Positions 18,995 to 26,085 of a stretch of DNA of 64,000 nucleotides are shown one piece after another. Every line of letters begins with the position of its first letter. The first letter of the stretch is position 1. Both the position numbers and the translations under genes were made by a program. Under the pieces are notes generated by a model. That model saw nothing but the letters and a program-made list of their open reading frames with translations. It was not told where the DNA came from and made no database searches. Source of the stretch: Bauldia sp. (GTDB lineage Bacteria; Pseudomonadota; Alphaproteobacteria; Rhizobiales; Kaistiaceae); NCBI GenBank assembly GCA_028284325.1, contig JANQRX010000012.1, forward strand, positions 124,001 to 188,000. The letters are read 5' to 3'.

Positions 18995-20605
18995 ATGTTG
19001 CGCATTGCCCCCTGGAGGGTCGCACTGATCGTCGTGACCGTGGTCGTCGGCATCTTCGCCACGGTGCCCAACTTCTTCCCCGCCTCCGCCGTCAGCAACT
19101 GGCCGAGCTGGCTGCCGCACAACCAGATCGTGCTGGGCCTCGACCTCCAGGGCGGCGCCTACCTGCTCTACGAGGTCGACCAGGAGGACTTCAAGGAACA
19201 GCGCCTGCGTACGCTCGTCAGCGATACCCGCCGCACCATGCTCGGCACCGATCGCATCGGCTACACCGGGCTCGGCGTCGTCGGCGACGCGGTCCAGCTC
19301 CGGGTTCGTGATCTCGACCGCCTGGATGAGGTGCGCACCCGCCTCGAAGAGCTCCGCAACCCCATCGATGCGAGCGTCTTCAACCAGAGCAACACCTTCG
19401 AGTTCGACCTCAGCGTTCAGGACGACGGGCTGGTGCGCTTCACCTTCTCCCAGGAAGGGCTGGCCGACCGGCTCCGCGGCATCGTCCAGCAGTCGATCGA
19501 GGTGATCGAGCGGCGCATCAACGAACTTGGCACGACCGAGCCCTCGATCCAGCGCCAGGGCGATGACCGTATCCTGGTCGAGGCCCCCGGTCTCGGCGAT
19601 CCGGAGCGTCTCAAGGCCCTTGTCGGCCAGACCGCGAAACTGACCTTCCATCTCGTCGAGCGCCAGCTCACCGTCGCCGAGTCTTCGCAGACCGCTATCA
19701 CGCCGGGCACCATCCGGGTGCCATCGGCCGACGAGCCGGGTGTCATCCTCGAGGTCGAGGACGTGCCGCTCATGACGGGTGAGGATCTGTCCGACGCCAA
19801 CCCGGCCTTCGACCAGCACGGCAACCAGCCGGTGGTGAACTTTCGCCTGACCACCAGCGGCGCCCGCAAATTCGGCGACGTGACCCAGGCCAATGTCGGC
19901 CGGCTGTTCGCCATTGTCCTCGACAACGAGTCGATCTCGGCGCCGGTCATCCGCGAGCCGATTCTCGGCGGGTCGGGGCAGATCAGCGGCTCGTTCACGG
20001 TCGAGACCGCCAACGACCTTGCGATCCTGCTCCGCGCCGGTGCGCTGCCGGCCAAGCTGACGGTCGCCGAGGAGCGCACCGTAGGGCCGGGGCTCGGCGC
20101 CGACTCGATTGCGGCCGGGCGCATGGCGGCGATCATCGGCACGATCGCCGTGGCCGTTTACATGATCGCGACCTACGGATTCCTCGGGATCATCGCCAAT
20201 CTGGCGCTCCTGGTGAACATCATTCTCGTGTTCTCCGTGATCACCCTGCTCGGTGCGACGCTGACGCTGCCCGGCATCGCCGGCATCGTGCTCACCGTCG
20301 GCATGGCGGTCGACTCCAACGTGCTGATCTATGAGCGAATACGCGAGGAGTTCAGGCAGGGACGAACCGCGATCATGGCGATCGACATCGGCTTCAAGCG
20401 GGCCCTGGGCACGATCCTCGACGCCAACATCACCACCATGATTGCCGCCGTCACCCTGTTTGCCCTCGGCACCGGCCCGATCAAGGGGTTCGCGGTCACC
20501 AACGCCATCGGCATTGTGACCACGGTGTTCACGGCCTTCACCTTCACCCAGTTGCTGATCGCCGGTTGGGTCGCCTGGCGTCGGCCCACCGCCATCGCCA
20601 TCTAG
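18995..20605 (+). CDS. secD: Protein translocase subunit SecD
   Basis: A 536-residue polytopic membrane protein that uses the proton motive force to help pull exported proteins out of the Sec channel. One N-terminal helix is followed by a large periplasmic P1 region beginning at the signature GLDLQGGAYLLYEV, then five C-terminal helices with AVDSNVLIYERIREE. It is followed by secF 17 bp later. Length and motifs are normal. Confidence 0.95.
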   Translation: MLRIAPWRVALIVVTVVVGIFATVPNFFPASAVSNWPSWLPHNQIVLGLDLQGGAYLLYEVDQEDFKEQRLRTLVSDTRRTMLGTDRIGYTGLGVVGDAVQLRVRDLDRLDEVRTRLEELRNPIDASVFNQSNTFEFDLSVQDDGLVRFTFSQEGLADRLRGIVQQSIEVIERRINELGTTEPSIQRQGDDRILVEAPGLGDPERLKALVGQTAKLTFHLVERQLTVAESSQTAITPGTIRVPSADEPGVILEVEDVPLMTGEDLSDANPAFDQHGNQPVVNFRLTTSGARKFGDVTQANVGRLFAIVLDNESISAPVIREPILGGSGQISGSFTVETANDLAILLRAGALPAKLTVAEERTVGPGLGADSIAAGRMAAIIGTIAVAVYMIATYGFLGIIANLALLVNIILVFSVITLLGATLTLPGIAGIVLTVGMAVDSNVLIYERIREEFRQGRTAIMAIDIGFKRALGTILDANITTMIAAVTLFALGTGPIKGFAVTNAIGIVTTVFTAFTFTQLLIAGWVAWRRPTAIAI

Positions 20606-20622
20606 CCTAGGGGACGACAACC

Positions 20623-21576
20623 ATGTTTCGAATCCGCGTCGTTCCCGATGACACCAAGCTGCAGTTCATGTGGCTGCGGCAGTTCACGTTCCCGGTCTCC
20701 ATCGTCCTCGTTCTCGCCTCCATCGTCGGTTTCGTCGCCGTCGGCCCCGATTACGGCATCGACTTCCGCGGCGGCACGCTGATCGAGATGCAGCCCAACG
20801 AGGATCGCGTCGACGTGGCCTTCGTCCGCTCCACGATCGGCCCGCTGGGGCTGGGCGACGTGCAGGTTCAGCAGGTGTCCGATCTGGTCGATGAGACCCT
20901 CAACATCCTGGTGCGGATCGAGCTCCAGGATGGCGGCGAGGAGGCGCAGCAGGCGGCCGTCTCTGCGGTGCGAACGGCGTTCGGCGACGCCGTGGAGTTC
21001 CGCCGTGTCGAGACCGTAGGCCCGCGGGTGTCGAGCGAACTGGCGTCGAAGGGGATCATCGCGCTTCTCGTCACCCTCACGGCGGTGCTCGCCTATATCT
21101 GGCTCCGCTTCGAGTGGCAGTTCGCGATCGGCGCCATCATAGCGACGGTCCACGACGTTCTGTTCACGCTCGGCTTCTTCGTGGTCGCGCGGCTGGAATT
21201 CAACCTCGCCAGCATCGCCGCGGTGCTGACCATCGTCGGCTACTCGCTCAACGACACCGTCGTGGTCTACGACCGGATTCGCGAAAACCTGCGCAAATAC
21301 AAGAAGATGGCTATCCCGGAGCTGCTCGACAAATCGATCAACGAGATGCTCGCGCGCACCGCCATGACCTCGCTGACGACGCTCCTGGCGCTGTTCGCGC
21401 TCTACATCTTCGGCGGCACGGTTCTCCGCTCCTTCATCGCCGCCATGATCTTCGGTGTCGTCATCGGCACCTACTCGTCGGTGTTCATCGCCGCGCCGAT
21501 CCTGATCTTCTTCAAGCTGCGTCCCGGCCAGTTGACCCGTGAGGACGACGCCGACAAAGCGCCGCAGGAAGCCTGA
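20623..21576 (+). CDS. secF: Protein translocase subunit SecF
   Basis: A 317-residue partner of SecD with six predicted membrane helices. The signature DFRGGTLIEM is near residue 50 and GYSLNDTVVVYDRIRENLRK marks the fourth/fifth helix region. It ends 8 bp before the Mth938-like gene, so both are probably in one transcript. Confidence 0.95.
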   Translation: MFRIRVVPDDTKLQFMWLRQFTFPVSIVLVLASIVGFVAVGPDYGIDFRGGTLIEMQPNEDRVDVAFVRSTIGPLGLGDVQVQQVSDLVDETLNILVRIELQDGGEEAQQAAVSAVRTAFGDAVEFRRVETVGPRVSSELASKGIIALLVTLTAVLAYIWLRFEWQFAIGAIIATVHDVLFTLGFFVVARLEFNLASIAAVLTIVGYSLNDTVVVYDRIRENLRKYKKMAIPELLDKSINEMLARTAMTSLTTLLALFALYIFGGTVLRSFIAAMIFGVVIGTYSSVFIAAPILIFFKLRPGQLTREDDADKAPQEA

Positions 21577-21584
21577 CGCGGCGG

Positions 21585-21983
21585 ATGACGGCCGTCGGCG
21601 ACGGCAGCAGCGGACTGCGCGAATCCCATTTTCCGGGGCGGGCCCCCGTCGACGCTTACGGCAATGGCGGCTTTCGCTTCGCCGGCATGTCCCATCGCGG
21701 CGCGCTCCTGTGCGTCCCGAGCGGCATCTATGCCTGGCGCGACGTCGCGTTGCCGATCACGGTCGCCATGCTGCAGCGGGTGTTCACGGAAGCGGACGAC
21801 ATCGAGGTGCTCCTGGTCGGCTCGGGTGACGGCCTCGTGCCGCTCGCCGCCGAGGTGCGGGAGCGGTGCCTTGAGGCCGATATCGTAGCCGAACCGATGT
21901 CGACCGGCGCGGCGGTCCGCACCTTCAACGTCCTTCTGGCCGACGGGCGTCGGGTCGCCGCGGCGCTTCTTCCCGTGGACTAG
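21585..21983 (+). CDS. Mth938-like domain protein (NDUFAF3 homologue)
   Basis: A 132-residue DUF498/Mth938-fold protein. Visible family features are the VDAYGNGGFRFAGM start, SHRGALLCVPSGIYAW, and the conserved MSTGAAVRTFNVLLADGRRV block near the C-terminus. Human NDUFAF3, a mitochondrial complex I assembly factor, belongs to this family, and bacterial members are often found just downstream of secDF. The function in bacteria is unknown; a role in membrane-protein assembly is inference. It sits 8 bp after secF and 31 bp before the phytoene-synthase-like gene. Confidence 0.88.
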   Translation: MTAVGDGSSGLRESHFPGRAPVDAYGNGGFRFAGMSHRGALLCVPSGIYAWRDVALPITVAMLQRVFTEADDIEVLLVGSGDGLVPLAAEVRERCLEADIVAEPMSTGAAVRTFNVLLADGRRVAAALLPVD

Positions 21984-22014
21984 CCGCCGCCGCCGGGCCA
22001 GACTTGCCGCCGAC

Positions 22015-22836
22015 ATGGATGTCGATGCCCACTGCGCCGATCTGGTGCGCACCCACGACCGTGACCGGTATCTGTGCGACCTGTTCGCGCCGGCCCACGA
22101 CCGTCGTCATCTGTTCGCGCTCCACGCCTTCGACATCGAGATTGCCCGCATCCGCGACGCGGTGTCCGATCCGACCCTCGGTGAGATTCGCATCCAGTGG
22201 TGGCGCGACGCGCTTGCCACCGATCCCGGCGGTCATCCGGTGGCGACGGCGCTGCGCGCCAGCATCCGCGATCGCCACCTGCCGGAACGCACCATCGACG
22301 CCTATCTGAGCGCGCGGGTTGCCGATCTCTATGACGATCCCATACCCGACATGACGACCCTGGAGGGCTACGCCGGCGAGACCGCCGGCGCCATCCTGCA
22401 GCTCTCGGCGCTGGCGCTCGATCCGATCCGGGCGTCGCTCGCGGTCGATGCCTCCGGCCATGGGGGCGTGGCGATGACGATCGTGACCATGCTGCGCCGG
22501 CTCGCCCGCGAACCGGCGCGGGCGCAGGCGTTCCTGCCGGTCGACCTGATCGCCGGCCACGACGTCAATCGTGGTGCGCTGATGAACGGACAGACGCCGC
22601 CGGGGCTGGTGCCGGCCCTGGCGGTGCTGCGCGACCGTGCACGCGAGCATCTTGCCGCCGCCGACAAGGTGATCGCCGATCTGCCGAAGGATCTGCGGCC
22701 GGCGCTGCTGCCGTTGGCGCTGGTCGGGCCGCGGCTCGCCCGGCTGGACCGCCGGGCGGCCACGCCGCTCCGCGACGTCGGCGACCTCAGCCCGTTGGGG
22801 CGCCAGTGGCGTATCTGGAGGGCGGCGCGGCGCTGA
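22015..22836 (+). CDS. Squalene/phytoene synthase-fold protein, probably non-catalytic (NDUFAF6-like)
   Basis: A 273-residue all-helical protein of the squalene/phytoene synthase superfamily. The fold signature is recognisable (LFALHAFDIEIARIRD, RIQWWRDAL, YAGETAGAI), but the second Asp-rich metal motif expected as LRDxxED before the FLP segment reads LRRLAREPARAQAFLP, and the first motif is also degenerate. Loss of these aspartates argues against prenyl-diphosphate chemistry. Mitochondrial complex I assembly factor NDUFAF6 is a comparable degenerate member. The gene is the last of the secDF transcript group. Confidence 0.82.
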   Translation: MDVDAHCADLVRTHDRDRYLCDLFAPAHDRRHLFALHAFDIEIARIRDAVSDPTLGEIRIQWWRDALATDPGGHPVATALRASIRDRHLPERTIDAYLSARVADLYDDPIPDMTTLEGYAGETAGAILQLSALALDPIRASLAVDASGHGGVAMTIVTMLRRLAREPARAQAFLPVDLIAGHDVNRGALMNGQTPPGLVPALAVLRDRAREHLAAADKVIADLPKDLRPALLPLALVGPRLARLDRRAATPLRDVGDLSPLGRQWRIWRAARR

Positions 22837-22843
22837 AATGCGC

Positions 22844-23172
22844 AGAGCGTTCTGTGGTGAGATTGAACCATTCTGCCGGAGCAGGTTTGGTTCAAGGTCA
22901 AGGGCTTCGGCGAAGGTCGTATCGGGATACGGCCGAGCCGAAGACCGCAGGATTTGGGCCAAACCGGCCCGGCCCACCGATCGCGGCCTGCCGCGATCGG
23001 GCATCCGAGATGCCCAAACCGGTCAAACCGGTTTGGGTGGGTTCCCGGCCGGCGGCCGCCCACGGCGTCAAAGCGCTTGCCCGTAGCCCCGCTACGCGCT
23101 GCGCACTTTTTCCTGGTGGATCGCCGCCCCGGCCGGGAACAGAATTGATCCAATCCCACCACAGAACGCTCT
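22844..23172. mobile_element. Hairpin-dense element with terminal inverted repeats (MITE-like)
   Basis: The ends 22844-22865 and 23151-23172 are inverted repeats matching at 21 of 22 positions (AGAGCGTTCTGTGGT core), and weaker pairing continues inward. Inside are three more palindromes: a nested one at 22905-22943, a 9 bp stem at 22978-22999, and an 11 bp stem with a 3 nt loop at 23013-23037. The element carries no gene of its own and exactly fills the gap between two genes; its right end supplies part of the TAG stop of the DUF427 gene. No target-site duplication is evident. A related TAGAGCGGTTCCGG start occurs at 25065. Confidence 0.5.
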
Positions 23173-23527
23173 ATCCGCGGACGACTTCGATCTGGTCGCC
23201 CCAGAAAGCGACGTGATCCTTGATCGCCGCCACCTGCGGACACGGATCGGCGTAGTACCAGACAGCGTCCTGGGCGGTTTCGGCGCCGTCGGTCAGGTGA
23301 TGGTAGGACGCCACACCCTTGAACGGGCAGGTCGTTTGCGTCTCAGACGCGGTCAGCACCTCCGCCTCGACGTCCTTGCGCGGAATGTAGATACGGACCG
23401 GATAGTCGCCCTCGGCCAGATCGAGGGCGTCGTCGGACCGGGCGACGGTGCGTCCGGCGAACCGGACGGAGATGGTCTCGCCGGTCGGGGTGATCTTGAT
23501 GTCCCGGTCGAGGCATTGCTGTGCCAT
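23171..23527 (-). CDS. DUF427 domain protein
   Basis: A 118-residue DUF427 protein. Conserved family segments include VRFAGRTVARSDDAL, YPVRIYIPRKDV, TTCPFKGVASY and the late VAFWGDQIEVV. The Cys-Pro-Phe-Lys and Trp/Tyr-rich pocket are typical; no biochemical function is established. ATG at 23527 follows GGAGATCCCCG on the minus strand. The stop codon overlaps the terminal repeat of the adjacent hairpin element. Confidence 0.9.
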   Translation of the reverse strand: MAQQCLDRDIKITPTGETISVRFAGRTVARSDDALDLAEGDYPVRIYIPRKDVEAEVLTASETQTTCPFKGVASYHHLTDGAETAQDAVWYYADPCPQVAAIKDHVAFWGDQIEVVRG

Positions 23528-23607
23528 CGGGGATCTCCTGGGTGGGTGTTGATGACCGGGCTTATATGGGGCCGTTCGGCCGTCCGGGGAGCCGCCTGGG
23601 GCGCGCC

Positions 23608-25050
23608 TCACGCAGGCGTGATGGCCGGCGCTGTCAGGTCGGGCGGGCTCGTCTCGGGCGCCGTTCCGGCGAGCCAACGGTCGAGATCGGCCAGCGCGCG
23701 CGCCGTGATTGCCCGCTTTTTGGCGGCGCCCCGCGCCTTGCCCTTCGGCGGTTTGCCGTCGACCGGGGCGATCTCAACCGGCGGAAAGAGGCCGAAATTG
23801 ACGTTCATGGGCTGATAGGTGCCGCCGGCCGCGGCCTGCCCGGCAAGGTGGCCGCCGGTGATGTGGCCGAGCACGGCGCCAAGCGCGGTCGTCGCCGGCG
23901 GCAGGTCGGGCACGTGCCCAAGGCGCTCGGCAGCGGCGAAACGTCCGGCGAGCAGCCCCATGGCCGCCGATTCCACATAGCCCTCGCAGCCGGTGATCTG
24001 GCCGGCGAAGCGTAGCCGGGGCTGGCGCCTGAGACGGAGCGTCGCGTCGAGCAGGGCCGGGGCGTTGAGGAAGGTGTTGCGGTGCATGCCGCCCAGGCGC
24101 GCGAACTGGGCGTTCTGCAACCCCGGGATCATGCGGAAGATGTCGGCCTGAATGCCGTAACGGAGCTTCGTCTGGAAGCCGACCATGTTGTAGAGCGAGC
24201 CGAGCGCGTTGTCCTGGCGCAGCTGCACCACCGCATGGGGCTTGGCGTCGGGGGCGTGCGGATTGGTCAGCCCGACCGGCTTCATGGGGCCGAACCGCAG
24301 GGTTTCCCGACCGCGCTCGGCCATCACCTCGATCGGCAGGCAGCCGTCGAAATAGGGGATCTTTTCCCAGCTATGGAACTGGTGCCGTTCGCCGGCGAGC
24401 AACGCGTCGACGAACGCCTCGTACGTCGCGCGGTCGAGCGGACAATTGATGTAGTCCGCCTCCGTGCCGCCCGGTCCGACCCGGTCGTAGCGGGACTGGA
24501 ACCAGGCCACGTCCATGTCGATGGACTCGAAATGCACGATCGGCGCGATGGCGTCGAAGAAGGCGAGCGCATCCTCGCCGGTGGCCGTGGCGATCGCGGC
24601 CGCGAAGGCGTCCGAGGTGAGCGGACCGGTGGCGATGATGACGCTGGTCCAGTCGGTGGGCGGGAGCTCGGTGATCTCGCCGTAGTCGATCGTGATCAGG
24701 GGGTGCGCCCGGATCGCCTCGGTGACGGCGGCGGAGAAACCCGTCCGATCGACCGCCAGCGCGCCGCCGGCCGGGACCTTGTGGCCGTCGGCGGTCGCCA
24801 TGATCAGCGAGCCGGCGCGACGCAGCTCCTCGTGGAGCAGGCCGACGGCGTTGTGTTCGTGGTCGTCGGAGCGGAACGAGTTGGAGCAAACCAGCTCGGC
24901 CAGATCGTCGCTCACATGGGCCGGCGAGCGCTTGTGGGGCCGCATCTCGCGCAGGACGACGGGTACACCGCGTTGCGCAAGCTGCCACGCCGCTTCGCTG
25001 CCGGCGAGGCCGCCGCCGATGACATGAACGGTTTCGGGGAGGGCGGTCAT
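23608..25050 (-). CDS. trmFO: Folate-dependent tRNA (uracil-5-)-methyltransferase TrmFO
   Basis: A 480-residue flavoprotein that makes 5-methyluridine at position 54 of tRNA using methylenetetrahydrofolate. The N-terminal FAD site is [18 protein letters not shown], followed by [12 protein letters not shown] and [11 protein letters not shown]. The C-terminal region ([21 protein letters not shown]) matches GidA-small proteins. It is distinct from MnmG by its shorter length and the NSFRS motif. It lies upstream of the DUF427 gene on the same strand, with an 80 bp gap. Confidence 0.94.
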   Translation of the reverse strand: MTALPETVHVIGGGLAGSEAAWQLAQRGVPVVLREMRPHKRSPAHVSDDLAELVCSNSFRSDDHEHNAVGLLHEELRRAGSLIMATADGHKVPAGGALAVDRTGFSAAVTEAIRAHPLITIDYGEITELPPTDWTSVIIATGPLTSDAFAAAIATATGEDALAFFDAIAPIVHFESIDMDVAWFQSRYDRVGPGGTEADYINCPLDRATYEAFVDALLAGERHQFHSWEKIPYFDGCLPIEVMAERGRETLRFGPMKPVGLTNPHAPDAKPHAVVQLRQDNALGSLYNMVGFQTKLRYGIQADIFRMIPGLQNAQFARLGGMHRNTFLNAPALLDATLRLRRQPRLRFAGQITGCEGYVESAAMGLLAGRFAAAERLGHVPDLPPATTALGAVLGHITGGHLAGQAAAGGTYQPMNVNFGLFPPVEIAPVDGKPPKGKARGAAKKRAITARALADLDRWLAGTAPETSPPDLTAPAITPA

Positions 25051-25117
25051 GGCGCGGAAACCTAGAGCGGTTCCGGTCGGCAGGCCAGCGGATGTGAATC
25101 GGCGGCCATGAATCGAA

Positions 25118-25224
25118 AGCGCCCGCCGGGGGAGGACCGGCGGGCGCTCTAGGTCTGGGTGCCTGGCGAGGGAGGAGGAACGTCAGGCACCCGTTCCGTC
25201 AGGGGCGAGGGAGGAGAACGCCCC
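25118..25224 (-). ncRNA. Cuckoo/CcsR-type small RNA: three hairpins with CUCC-rich loops
   Basis: Directly downstream of the DUF1127 gene on its strand are three stem-loops. Stem 1 pairs 25219-25224 with 25202-25207 (loop TTCTCCTCCCT), stem 2 pairs 25181-25192 with 25157-25168 (loop TTCCTCCTCCCT), stem 3 is a 12 bp GC-rich stem, 25137-25148 with 25118-25129 (loop TCCTCCC). All loops present CTCCTCCC or a close variant, an anti-Shine-Dalgarno sequence. Cuckoo RNAs of alphaproteobacteria (CcsR in Rhodobacter) have this loop motif and sit behind DUF1127 genes, where they are processed from the mRNA. Stem 3 may double as terminator. Structures were paired by eye. Confidence 0.75.
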
Positions 25225-25234
25225 CGACGAAGCC

Positions 25235-25387
25235 TTACATTCCGGCCGAACGACGGGCGATGTTGTCGATGTCGTAGCGGCTGATGCCGAGATCATCGAG
25301 TTCGCGATTCGAGAGCCGGCTGAGTTCATTGACGGTCTGACGGTACTGACGCCAGGTCCGGTAATTTTCAACGAGTCGGTTGGCCAT
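25235..25387 (-). CDS. DUF1127 small basic protein
   Basis: A 50-residue Arg-rich protein of the DUF1127/YjiS-like family (RTWRQYRQTVNELSRLS, then ELDDLGISRYDIDNIAR). Such proteins are often stress-induced; one from Rhodobacter has been described as an RNA-binding regulator of RNA maturation. The ATG at 25387 fits the family; upstream in-frame sequence is not conserved. Its stop is only 10 bp before the first hairpin of the adjacent small RNA, implying co-transcription. Confidence 0.9.
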   Translation of the reverse strand: MANRLVENYRTWRQYRQTVNELSRLSNRELDDLGISRYDIDNIARRSAGM

Positions 25388-25523
25388 GGTGGTCTGCCTT
25401 TGAAGTCTTGCTGTTGGTCGTCGGCGCGCGGTACGTTTCGTTCGTCCCGCCGTCGCCATGCAAGATAGGTGAGTCAGTTCGGGCTGTGCAGTCGAATTTT
25501 CGCATAACTGAACTGCATTTATT

Positions 25524-25560
25524 GCAGTGCAACACAATTCTGTCATATGTGTTGCATTGC
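25524..25560. promoter_or_regulatory. 12 bp inverted repeat in a divergent promoter region (candidate operator)
   Basis: GCAGTGCAACAC at 25524-25535 is matched inverted by GTGTTGCATTGC at 25549-25560, with one mismatch and a 13 nt spacer. It lies 30 bp before the yjbQ-like start and 137 bp from the DUF1127 start, in the AT-rich gap between these divergent genes. The layout resembles a dimeric repressor site; the regulator is unknown. Confidence 0.4.
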
Positions 25561-25589
25561 GGTAACTATCGGGGCCGCAAGGCAGATCC

Positions 25590-26009
25590 ATGAGGGTCGA
25601 AACCGGCCAGATCCTTGTTGAAACGCACGGCAAGGGCCTGGTCGAGATCACCCGGCAGACGGCCCGCTGGGTGGAGCAAACGGGGCTGACGACCGGCCTG
25701 CTGACACTGTTCTGCCGCCATACCTCGGCGTCGCTGACGATCCAGGAGAATGCCGACCCGACGGTTCGGGATGATCTGGAGGCCTATTTCGAGCGGCTCG
25801 CGCCGGAGAACCCGGGCGCCTACATGCACGGCCTCGAGGGGCCGGACGACATGCCGGCGCATATCCGGTCCGCGCTCACCGACGTCAGCCTGTCGGTTCC
25901 CGTCGCCGAGGGCCGTCTGGCGCTCGGCACCTGGCAGGGCATCTACGTCTTCGAACATCGGGCGCGCCCGCATCGCCGCGAGATCGCGCTGAACCTGATC
26001 GGGGCGTGA
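25590..26009 (+). CDS. YjbQ/UPF0047 family protein
   Basis: A 139-residue protein of the UPF0047 (YjbQ) family. Key conserved segments are LLTLFCRHTSASLTIQEN, DDLEAYFERLAP and the C-terminal LGTWQGIYVFEHR, with the His/Asp/Glu residues that bind a metal in solved structures. Members have been reported to have weak thiamine-phosphate synthase activity, but the physiological role is open. Transcribed divergently from the DUF1127/small RNA unit. Confidence 0.9.
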   Translation: MRVETGQILVETHGKGLVEITRQTARWVEQTGLTTGLLTLFCRHTSASLTIQENADPTVRDDLEAYFERLAPENPGAYMHGLEGPDDMPAHIRSALTDVSLSVPVAEGRLALGTWQGIYVFEHRARPHRREIALNLIGA

Positions 26010-26085
26010 GCCTCGGGCCGCCATTGCAACCGGCCCCCGATTGCGCAACGCTGACCCGCCAGGACGGATAGCTCGGGAGGCAGTG

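Noticed and set aside
18893-20620. 575-codon minus-strand frame antisense to secD
   Set aside because: No domain, and secD is unambiguous.
22015-22836. Active phytoene or squalene synthase (hopanoid/carotenoid pathway)
   Set aside because: Asp-rich metal motifs are missing and no other isoprenoid gene is nearby.
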